NCBI GenBank assembly: GCA_021161625.1
Contig: JAGHAG010000027.1
Coordinates: forward strand, 1 to 7,430
Reading direction: 5' to 3'
DNA from: Elusimicrobiota bacterium
GTDB lineage: Bacteria; CG03
Length of the DNA: 7,430 nucleotides
The notes under the pieces are model-generated. The model ran no database searches. It saw nothing but the letters and a program-made list of their open reading frames with translations, and had not been told where the DNA came from. This document shows, piece after piece, positions 1 through 6,039 of the stretch. A program made the position numbers and the translations under genes. Numbering within the stretch: the first letter of the stretch is position 1; every line of letters begins with the position of its first letter.

Positions 1-2
1 AT

Positions 3-542
3 TCTGCTGGAATTTTAAATGGAAATGGATTGGGCAATATGAAAAATGATGACAACAATTTTTTATGCATCTGCCGTCTGACAGGCAAAATCACAGGGCC
101 ACTGAAAACAGGGATTTCCTTTGCCTCTTCCCGTGAAACAGTAGCAGGAAACAGTAAAATTGAATCATCTCTTCCCGCACCTTACAAAAAAACACTGATT
201 CAGGCAGATATTGAAGCAAAATGCGAGAAAAATTTCCTTAAAGGTGAATTGATTGAAGCCAGATATAATCCCGACTCAGCAGCACCGCTAAAAGCGGACG
301 GTTTTGGCTTAACCTGCGGTTGTTTTCTGATAGATAAAATACTCTCAGTTGTTCTGAGATACGAGGAATACGACCCTGATAAAAGTGTTACAGATAAAAA
401 CGATATTAAATGGACAACCCTGGGAATAAACTATTTTGCATCTAAAAAAGCGAAAATTCAGGCAAACTATATTTTCAAAAGTGAAGCGGAAGATGAAACC
501 AATAATAACTCCTTCATTGTCCAGATGCAGTATTGTTTCTAA
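3..542 (+). CDS. Phosphate-selective porin O/P-like outer-membrane protein, C-terminal part (partial)
   Basis: The frame is open from the first complete codon of the window, so the 5' end lies outside; the TTG at 30 and ATG at 39 are internal, not starts. About 179 residues are visible. The beginning resembles the NG-rich, D-N-containing strand/loop region of the porin O/P family. The rest alternates hydrophobic and polar residues as in amphipathic beta strands separated by acidic or Asn-rich turns (for example TLGINYFAS, then KIQANYIF). The last residue is Phe, the usual outer-membrane barrel end recognised by the BAM machinery. Members of this family form outer-membrane channels, often anion-selective (known for OprP/OprO). 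The ABC ATPase gene starts 8 bases after the stop, so the porin probably opens the outer membrane for the same solute. Family assignment rests on recalled pattern, and solute specificity cannot be inferred. Two Cys near mid-sequence and one next to the last residue are slightly unusual for a barrel. Confidence 0.72.
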   Translation, partial: SAGILNGNGLGNMKNDDNNFLCICRLTGKITGPLKTGISFASSRETVAGNSKIESSLPAPYKKTLIQADIEAKCEKNFLKGELIEARYNPDSAAPLKADGFGLTCGCFLIDKILSVVLRYEEYDPDKSVTDKNDIKWTTLGINYFASKKAKIQANYIFKSEAEDETNNNSFIVQMQYCF

Positions 543-550
543 AAAAGAAC

Positions 551-1630
551 ATGCTGAAAATAGAAAATCTTTTCGCCTCAGCAGATAGTTTTCTGCTCCA
601 GGATATTAACCTTGAAATAGGTGATGGGGAGTATCTTGTTCTTTTAGGTCCAACAGGAAGTGGTAAAACAACGCTTGCCAGATGCATCTGTGGTCTTTAT
701 GAAATTTCAAAAGGAAAAATCACCTTAAACGATGTGGATTTAACAAAATTACCTCCGGAAAAAAGAAAAATTGGTTACCTCCCACAGGATTTTGCCCTTT
801 TTCCAAATATGAGTGTCAGGGAAAACATCCTTTTCAGCCCTGCAGTGAAAGAAATCAATTTCAACACAATAAGACCTCAATTTGAAAATATTGTTGAAAC
901 TCTTAAAATAAAACATCTTCTCCAGAGAGGGGTTAAGAATCTTTCAGGCGGAGAGATGCAGAGGGTTGCGCTTGCAAGGGCACTTCTTGCAGAACCTGAA
1001 ATTCTCATTCTTGATGAGCCATTTTCTTCAATTGATATCGGGCTTAAAACAAATCTCTGGTTTGAGATAAGGGAAATTCTTGCTTGCTCTCACATTCCTG
1101 TGATTCACATAACACACAACCTTGATGAGGCATCTGTTCTTGCACAGAATCTTGCTGTGATGATTGATGGAAAAATTCTTCAGAAAGGGAAAAAAGATGA
1201 AATTTTTTCAAAACCTTTAACTGAAAAAATTGCAAGATACCTTGGAATAAAAAACATTTATTCAGGTGAAATTGCAGAAATTCAAAATGGAAAAATAACA
1301 ATACAGGGAGAAAATTTTAGAATTATTGCTTTTGATGAAGGAAATTTTACAAAAGGACAGAGAGTAAAATTTTCAGTAAGACCGCAGGACATAAAAATCA
1401 TAAAAGAGGGCATCCCTGTCAGAGAAGAACTTAAAGAAAACATTTTTGAGGGCGTGATTGTCTCATCACACTTTTTGAGCGATACCTGTATTTTAATGGT
1501 TAAATCTATGATTGATTTTGAACTGAAATTTCCATCTTATATTTATCAAAGACATAACCTCCATACTGGTAAGAAGATAAGAATAGGAATCTGGCAAAAA
1601 GGAATAAGTATTTTTAAGGAGGAGGAGTGA
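551..1630 (+). CDS. ABC transporter ATP-binding protein with C-terminal TOBE-like domain
   Basis: Cytoplasmic ATPase, 359 residues from the ATG at 551. That start is preferred over the in-frame TTG at 533, which lies inside the porin gene; the homology also begins directly with MLKIENL. All nucleotide-binding motifs are present: Walker A GPTGSGKT (33-40), Q-loop Gln 79 in LPQDFALFP, signature LSGGE (131-135), Walker B ILILDEP with catalytic Glu 156, D-loop SSID, and H-loop His 188. Residues from about 235 to 359 form a second domain with a VRPQDI motif, typical of the TOBE regulatory/substrate-sensing domains of ModC, CysA, PotA and WtpC-type ATPases. The SsuB/TauB-type ATPases that normally pair with the permease and binding-protein types found downstream end near residue 260, so the extension is notable. 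The ribosome site before 551 is weak (AAAAAAGAAC), suggesting coupling to porin translation. The stop overlaps the next start by GTGA. Confidence 0.92.
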   Translation: MLKIENLFASADSFLLQDINLEIGDGEYLVLLGPTGSGKTTLARCICGLYEISKGKITLNDVDLTKLPPEKRKIGYLPQDFALFPNMSVRENILFSPAVKEINFNTIRPQFENIVETLKIKHLLQRGVKNLSGGEMQRVALARALLAEPEILILDEPFSSIDIGLKTNLWFEIREILACSHIPVIHITHNLDEASVLAQNLAVMIDGKILQKGKKDEIFSKPLTEKIARYLGIKNIYSGEIAEIQNGKITIQGENFRIIAFDEGNFTKGQRVKFSVRPQDIKIIKEGIPVREELKENIFEGVIVSSHFLSDTCILMVKSMIDFELKFPSYIYQRHNLHTGKKIRIGIWQKGISIFKEEE

Positions 1631-2619
1631 AAAAGGTTTTAATTTTAATTTCTGTTATTTTAATTTTTTCTCCTGGTTGTGCAAAAAAGGAAAGAAAGAG
1701 TTTGAAAATTGCAGTTGAATTTGTTTCTCATGCTTCAAGTGCCCATATAGCAAGGGCAAAAAACTGGTTTGAAGAAATGGGTTTGAAAGTTGAAGCATTT
1801 GACAACTATATCACAGGAATGGCTCTTGCATCTGCTCTTACAAGAGGAGATATTGATGCTGCTTATATCTGTATGATTCCTGCTATATCAAGTTATGCCA
1901 ATGGCGGTGTAAAAATAAAAGTTGTTTGTGGCACTCACAAATATGGTTATGGTCTTATTGTAAATCCTCAAAAAGTAAAGACAGTTTATGATTTGATGAA
2001 GCATAATGTAAGGGTTGCCTGTTCAAGAGAGGGGTCTCCAACAGATTGTCTTCTTAATAAAATGATAGAAAAGTTCAATCTTGATGAAAAAAAACTTAAA
2101 AGGAAAATTTTAAGGATGTCTCCTCCAAAAATTCTTCTTGCTCTTAAAATGGGTAAGATTGATGCTGGATTTTGCTGTGAACAGTTTCCAACAATGGGAG
2201 AGAGAATGGGATTTAAGGAACTTTTAAAAGCAGAGGATTTGTGGCCTGATATGCAGGGGAGTGTGTTGGTTGTTAAAGAGGAACTTATAGAAAAGAATCC
2301 TCGTATTGTGAGAAAACTTGTGGAGATAACAAAAATGGGTATTGATTTTATAAATAAAAATCCAGATGAATCTGGGAAAATTGTTACTCGTGCATTAACT
2401 GTTGCAGGAAACAAGGTTTTTCCTATTAAAATAGGTAAAGTTGCTTCAAAACTTGAAATTTTACCAGAGGATATTGAAAGGTCTCTTAAATTTAAAATGG
2501 TAAATACGCATTTAATTGACAAAAGCTCTGTTCAGGAAGAAATTGATTATATGTTTAAACTGGGTTATATAAAGAAAAAATTTGATGCTGATGAGATACT
2601 TGATTTGAGGTTTCTGTGA
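1627..2619 (+). CDS. ABC transporter substrate-binding lipoprotein (TauA/SsuA/NMT1-like)
   Basis: Extracytoplasmic binding protein of 330 residues, starting at GTG 1627 inside the preceding stop. AAGGAGG at 1616-1622 provides a strong though closely spaced ribosome site, and the start gives a clean signal sequence: MKK, a hydrophobic run, then a lipobox SPGC with the lipidated Cys at 18 (Ser/Pro at -3/-2 is atypical). After the mature start LKIAVEF the protein follows the two-lobed periplasmic-binding-protein-like pattern of the NMT1/TauA group. That pattern includes an ALTRGDIDAAYI stretch (70-81), the GTHKYGYGLIV crossover (102-112), a GSPTD segment at 136-140, and KMGKIDAGFCCEQFP at 174-188. 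Families with this fold bind sulfonates, taurine, nitrate, bicarbonate or thiamine precursors; the ligand here is unknown. Several Cys residues sit in the putative binding lobes (101, 132, 141, 183, 184), which is uncommon. It delivers solute to the permease encoded next. Confidence 0.86.
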   Translation: MKKVLILISVILIFSPGCAKKERKSLKIAVEFVSHASSAHIARAKNWFEEMGLKVEAFDNYITGMALASALTRGDIDAAYICMIPAISSYANGGVKIKVVCGTHKYGYGLIVNPQKVKTVYDLMKHNVRVACSREGSPTDCLLNKMIEKFNLDEKKLKRKILRMSPPKILLALKMGKIDAGFCCEQFPTMGERMGFKELLKAEDLWPDMQGSVLVVKEELIEKNPRIVRKLVEITKMGIDFINKNPDESGKIVTRALTVAGNKVFPIKIGKVASKLEILPEDIERSLKFKMVNTHLIDKSSVQEEIDYMFKLGYIKKKFDADEILDLRFL

Positions 2620-3365
2620 AGAGAAGTAAATTATCAGGAATTATTCCAGTTGTATTTTTTATTTTAATCTGGGAATTTCTGGGAAGGGCAGGAATTTTCC
2701 AGAGAGAAATTTTTCCTCCTTTTACTGCTGTTTTGAACGAATTTTTTGTGCTTTTAAAAGGGGGAGTTCTTCTGGAGAATTTTTTAGCAAGTTTTAAAAG
2801 GGTTGTAATTGGTTTCTTTTTAGGTGCTATTACAGGAATTTTTGCAGGAATTATTATGGGTTGCAATAGAATTCTTGATAGAACTTTTTCTCCTCTAATA
2901 AGTTTTCTTTATCCAGTGCCAGCACTTGGCTGGCTTCCTGTCTTGATGTTGTGGATTGGAGTGAATGAAATGCTTCCTATTACTATAATTTTCATATGTA
3001 GTTTTTTTCCTGTATGCTATAGCACTGTAAGCGGAATAAAGAATGTTGACAGGAATATCATTGATGTTGCAAGAACTCTTGGTGCTACAAAATTTAAGGT
3101 TTTAAAGAATATTTTGCTTCCACTTGCTCTTCCATATATTTTTACAGGACTTCGCCTTGAAGCAGGTATGGCTTGGAGAGTTATAATAGCAGCGGAGATG
3201 GTTGCTATTCCTGTTGGCATGGGTTCACTTATGATGAGAGCAGAGAGTTTAATAAGAATGGATATTATAATAGTATGTCTTTTTGTGCTTTCAGTTATGA
3301 CTTTTCTGTTTGAAAAAATTCTTTTTTTACTTGAAAAAAAACTTATCTTCTGGAAATCTGAATGA
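2616..3365 (+). CDS. ABC transporter permease (SsuC/TauC-like)
   Basis: Integral inner-membrane subunit of 249 residues, starting at GTG 2616, which overlaps the preceding stop as GTGA; a weak TTGAGG lies just upstream. Hydrophobic segments fit about six membrane spans, roughly 8-26, 62-82, 92-114, 119-138, 185-200 and 216-238. The loop contacting the ATPase shows the EAA motif (DVARTLGAT..., 150-173, with the conserved Gly and the ILLPLALPYI end). PVPALGWLPVLMLWIG (100-115) is the typical signature of the sulfonate/taurine/nitrate permease group. It would form the translocation pore as a homodimer, since no second permease gene is present. It is the last gene of the transporter operon. Its final 23 bases overlap the 3' end of the convergent molybdoenzyme gene. 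Confidence 0.9.
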   Translation: MKRSKLSGIIPVVFFILIWEFLGRAGIFQREIFPPFTAVLNEFFVLLKGGVLLENFLASFKRVVIGFFLGAITGIFAGIIMGCNRILDRTFSPLISFLYPVPALGWLPVLMLWIGVNEMLPITIIFICSFFPVCYSTVSGIKNVDRNIIDVARTLGATKFKVLKNILLPLALPYIFTGLRLEAGMAWRVIIAAEMVAIPVGMGSLMMRAESLIRMDIIIVCLFVLSVMTFLFEKILFLLEKKLIFWKSE

Positions 3366-5685
3366 AATTTACAGGAATTTCGTTTATTTCAATGTTGAGT
3401 GCCCGGGATACAGCATTTGCAACACAGGCAGGAATTGAAACCGTGGAGTGTTCTGCAAGTCCCCTTGCACCAAAAGGACCTTTTTTGTCAGGAGATTCAA
3501 CAAAAATTACCTGAATATCAATATCTTTTAAATCTTCAAGCGTGGGAATTTTGTAGTCAGTGAATCTTGGATTTCTGTTTACCCCTTCCTGCGAATAGAT
3601 TATTTTTTCCATTATTGCCTGTCCCAGTGCCTGAACCATGCCGCCGACAATCTGCCCTCTTGCAAGTTTTGGATTTATGATTTTTCCAGCATCAATTGCT
3701 GTGATGATTTTTTTTATTTTTATTTTTTTCGTTTTTGTATTTACAAAAAGCTCAACCCCCTGTGCGCCAAAAGTCCACGAAGCAGATATGTTTCCCTGAC
3801 CTTCACCAAGCCCTTTCTTCTTTATCCCGGGAATTTGGAGATTTTCAGGTGTATAAATTCCATATCCAACAACAGGACCGCCAACAGTTCTTCCATCAGG
3901 AAACATAAAACCATTTACAAATTTTGTAATTGGCAGTTTCTTCCCTTTTACATAAACAAAGCCCTCTTTGTACTTTATATTTTTTAGAGGAACCCTAAAT
4001 GCTTTTGAGGCAGTTTGTTTTATCTTTTGAATTGCATCCTCTGCTGCTTTTATTATTGCCTGTCCGCCTGCATAGGTTCCCTTGCTTGCAACTGTCTGCC
4101 AGTCATAAGCAAGAAATTCTGTATCACGCTTCCTTATAAAATTTATTTTTTCCACAGGAATCTGTAGCGCTTCTGATGCAATTTGAACATAGACCGTTGA
4201 AGACCCCTGTCCCATTTCTGAAGTTGTTATAAGAAGATTTGCAGTGCCGTCTTCATTAAACTTTATTATTGCTGTTACATGGGCATTTGTTGCCTGGACA
4301 GGTGATTTCATAAATGCACTGACATCCCTTGCAATAAATCCATCTTTTACTTTTTCAACATTTTTGGAATTGTATTTCCAGCCAATTGCCTGTGCTGTTT
4401 TTTTTATGCAAAGAGGGAGATTGCCGTTTGCCTTTGTGAGACGCTGTTCAATTGCATTTTTATCACCGGCTCTTAAAGCATTTTTGAGCCGAAGTTTGAC
4501 AGGGTCCATTTTCAATTCCTGTGCAAGGATTTCAATCATTCTTTCTGCCATAAAGTGTCCTTCTGGATGTCCATAACCCCTGAAAGCACCCACATAAGGA
4601 AGGTTTGTGTAAACAGCATATCCATCAACCTTTACATTTGGAATGCGGTAAGGCCCTGTTGAATTCTGTGAACCCCCGCACAGAACATTTATCCCATATT
4701 CTCCATAAGCACCTGAATTGAGGATGTATTCAATTTCACAGGCAAGAATTGTTCCATCTTTTTTAGCACCGATTTTATATTTTCCCACAACTCCTCTTCC
4801 AACAACAGTTCCAACAAACATCTCCTCTCTATCAAGGGTTAATTTCACCCATCTGTCAGGGATGTGTTTTGCAATGTAAACAAGCAGGGGTTCAATTGTA
4901 ACATCACTCTTTCCACCAAATCCTCCGCCAAGATAAGGAGCATAAACCCTGACATTGGAATAAGGAAGATTATAAGCCCTTGCAACAAAATCTCTTACAA
5001 TAAATGGGGACTGGGTTGATGAGTAAATTTCAACTCTGTCAGGTGAGTGCCAGATTGCAATTGCTGAATGGGGTTCTATCTGACAGTGTGCCATATGAGG
5101 ATAGGAAAATTCTCTCTCAATTACAACATCGCATTTTTTAAAGGCTTTTTCTACATCTCCTTTTCTCAACTTATAGTGGTGATAGATGTTTGAATTTGGC
5201 ACAGGATAAAAGCCAGGTAAAATTTTATAGGTTCCAAGTTTTGGATGGACTAAAGGAGCATCTTTTTCCATTGCTTTACGGGGGTCAAAAACTGCAGGGA
5301 GTTTTTCATATTTTACTTCAATGAGTTTGCACGCTTCCTCAGCAGTATCAGGGTCGTCAGCAACAACAGCGCAAACCGGCTCTCCTACAAAACGAACCTT
5401 GTTTGCAGCCATTGGAAGCTGGTCAATTATACATCCGCCTATTGCAAAAATTGCATGCTTTTTTTTCATTTCCTCAAAAGGAATGCCTTTTATAATTTTT
5501 CTCACCCCTGAAAGTTTTTCTGCTTTTCGGGTATTTATTGAAATTATCCTTGCATGTGGATGAGGGCTTCTTAAAATTTTTACATAAAGAGTTCCCGGGA
5601 AGGTTATGTCATCTGTAAAAATTGCCCTGCCTGTTACTTTTTCATAGGCATCAACTCGTGGTATTGATTTCCCAACAACTTTCAT
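3343..5685 (-). CDS. Xanthine dehydrogenase/aldehyde oxidase-family molybdopterin-binding (large) subunit
   Basis: Full-length 780-residue molybdenum-cofactor subunit; enzymes of this family hydroxylate purines, aldehydes, aromatic CoA esters or N-heterocycles. The N-terminal hammerhead domain spans about 10-125 (GKSIPRVDAYEKVTGRA at 5-21), followed by two Moco-binding domains. Visible motifs are TQSPF (224-228), the cofactor loop GGGFGGK (253-259), GAFRGYGHPEG (366-376), EMGQG (490-494), ASKGTYAGGQA (533-543) and GPFGARGLAEHS (736-747). Glu 745 sits where the catalytic base lies in family members; Ala-Glu-His replaces the more usual Gly-Glu-Pro. The AYRCSFR loop of form I CO dehydrogenase is absent. 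The substrate is undetermined. FeS and FAD partners are normally encoded alongside, but none is present: a noncoding stretch lies upstream and a convergent permease downstream. The ATG at 5685 is the only plausible start, because an in-frame stop precedes it by three codons. There is no Shine-Dalgarno, consistent with the leaderless promoter described separately. Confidence 0.93.
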   Translation of the reverse strand: MKVVGKSIPRVDAYEKVTGRAIFTDDITFPGTLYVKILRSPHPHARIISINTRKAEKLSGVRKIIKGIPFEEMKKKHAIFAIGGCIIDQLPMAANKVRFVGEPVCAVVADDPDTAEEACKLIEVKYEKLPAVFDPRKAMEKDAPLVHPKLGTYKILPGFYPVPNSNIYHHYKLRKGDVEKAFKKCDVVIEREFSYPHMAHCQIEPHSAIAIWHSPDRVEIYSSTQSPFIVRDFVARAYNLPYSNVRVYAPYLGGGFGGKSDVTIEPLLVYIAKHIPDRWVKLTLDREEMFVGTVVGRGVVGKYKIGAKKDGTILACEIEYILNSGAYGEYGINVLCGGSQNSTGPYRIPNVKVDGYAVYTNLPYVGAFRGYGHPEGHFMAERMIEILAQELKMDPVKLRLKNALRAGDKNAIEQRLTKANGNLPLCIKKTAQAIGWKYNSKNVEKVKDGFIARDVSAFMKSPVQATNAHVTAIIKFNEDGTANLLITTSEMGQGSSTVYVQIASEALQIPVEKINFIRKRDTEFLAYDWQTVASKGTYAGGQAIIKAAEDAIQKIKQTASKAFRVPLKNIKYKEGFVYVKGKKLPITKFVNGFMFPDGRTVGGPVVGYGIYTPENLQIPGIKKKGLGEGQGNISASWTFGAQGVELFVNTKTKKIKIKKIITAIDAGKIINPKLARGQIVGGMVQALGQAIMEKIIYSQEGVNRNPRFTDYKIPTLEDLKDIDIQVIFVESPDKKGPFGARGLAEHSTVSIPACVANAVSRALNIEINEIPVNFIQISRR

Positions 5686-5691
5686 AAGTTT

Positions 5692-5719
5692 ATTTTATAA
5701 AAACAGAAGATTTAGTCAA
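5692..5719 (-). promoter_or_regulatory. Sigma70-like promoter of the molybdoenzyme gene, predicted leaderless
   Basis: On the minus strand TTGACT (5719-5714) is followed after 16 bases by TAAAAT (5697-5692). The A of the ATG at 5685 lies seven positions past the -10 box, exactly where transcription would be expected to begin. No Shine-Dalgarno sequence exists between the -10 box and the ATG. The prediction comes from sequence match alone; the -35 box matches TTGACA in five of six bases. Confidence 0.5.
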
Positions 5720-5732
5720 TTATTTTTTAACC

Positions 5733-5798
5733 TGAATTATTCACACTACACTATTCCTCGGCTATCCACAATTACAAAGCGTAAGTGTGAATAATTCA
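5733..5798. repeat. 15-bp perfect inverted repeat containing TGAATNATTCA palindromes
   Basis: TGAATTATTCACACT (5733-5747) is repeated exactly in inverted orientation as AGTGTGAATAATTCA (5784-5798), separated by 36 bases. Each arm contains its own smaller palindrome: TGAATTATTCA at 5733-5743 and GTGAATAATTCAC at 5787-5799. The left arm lies 14 bases upstream of the -35 box of the molybdoenzyme promoter, so an operator role is possible. Equally, the pair could be subterminal repeats of the surrounding candidate element, or a stem in an RNA. Confidence 0.8.
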
Positions 5799-5807
5799 CC
5801 CTTCGGG

Positions 5808-5910
5808 CCGCCCAGCCTTCTAAGCAACATAATTTTAACCCATCTTTACACCTCGCCGAATATTTCCATACTACTCCAATTCTCTCTTTTTGGCATAGAG
5901 GGCTGGGCGG
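5808..5910. repeat. Long imperfect hairpin (15-bp stem, one G-U pair)
   Basis: Bases 5808-5822 (CCGCCCAGCCTTCTA) pair with 5896-5910 (TAGAGGGCTGGGCGG). Fourteen are Watson-Crick pairs; T5818 against G5900 is a G-T mismatch (G-U in RNA). They enclose a loop of 73 bases. The loop is pyrimidine-rich on the plus strand and has no obvious gene. The same CCGCCC block could alternatively pair with GGGCGG at 6011-6016, so more than one fold is possible. Confidence 0.7.
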
Positions 5911-5922
5911 GGTTAACCCCGC
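5907..5922. repeat. 16-bp perfect palindrome centred on GTTAAC
   Basis: GCGGGGTTAACCCCGC reads identically on both strands and overlaps the end of the right arm of the preceding hairpin, so the two structures compete. Its core contains TTAA, as do both ends of the surrounding candidate element. It also forms a 7-bp inverted pair with TTAACCC at 5835-5841. Confidence 0.8.
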
Positions 5923-6016
5923 TCTTTCTTACTAAAATTTTCGTAGATATCGTTGTATTTTTGTATTTTGCTTCGGTTTTACGCAAAAACATTTTTTTAT
6001 TTATCAGAAAGGGCGG

Positions 6017-6035
6017 TCCCCGATTTTATCGGGGA
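6017..6035. terminator. GC-rich stem-loop just downstream of the small minus-strand gene
   Basis: TCCCCGAT and ATCGGGGA form an 8-bp perfect stem with a three-base loop. The stem begins four bases past the stop codon of the small minus-strand gene, a position expected for its terminator. In neither direction does a proper U-run follow at once (CCGCCCTTTCT on the minus strand), so intrinsic termination is uncertain. It may instead be a structural part of the surrounding candidate element. Confidence 0.35.
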
Positions 6036-6039
6036 TGCA

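Noticed and set aside
30..542. TTG at 30 or ATG at 39 as the porin start
   Set aside because: The frame is open to the window edge and the residues before these codons already fit the barrel pattern; there is no signal peptide after either codon.
551..1630. Naming the ATPase modC or wtpC
   Set aside because: The TOBE-like domain alone does not define the substrate, and the binding protein and permease are not of the molybdate/tungstate type.
1986..2522. 178-codon minus-strand frame opposite the solute-binding protein gene
   Set aside because: Antisense to a gene with a clear signal peptide and fold pattern; Ser/Ile/Leu-rich composition typical of a shadow frame in AT-rich DNA.
4244..4576. 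110-codon plus-strand frame inside the molybdoenzyme gene
   Set aside because: Antisense to conserved Moco-binding sequence including EMGQG and AFRGYG; no start signals of its own.
5730..5800. Chromosomal replication origin
   Set aside because: Only three DnaA-like 9-mers, two of which are forced by one inverted repeat, and neighbouring genes are not those typical of an origin. Kept only as a modest observation.
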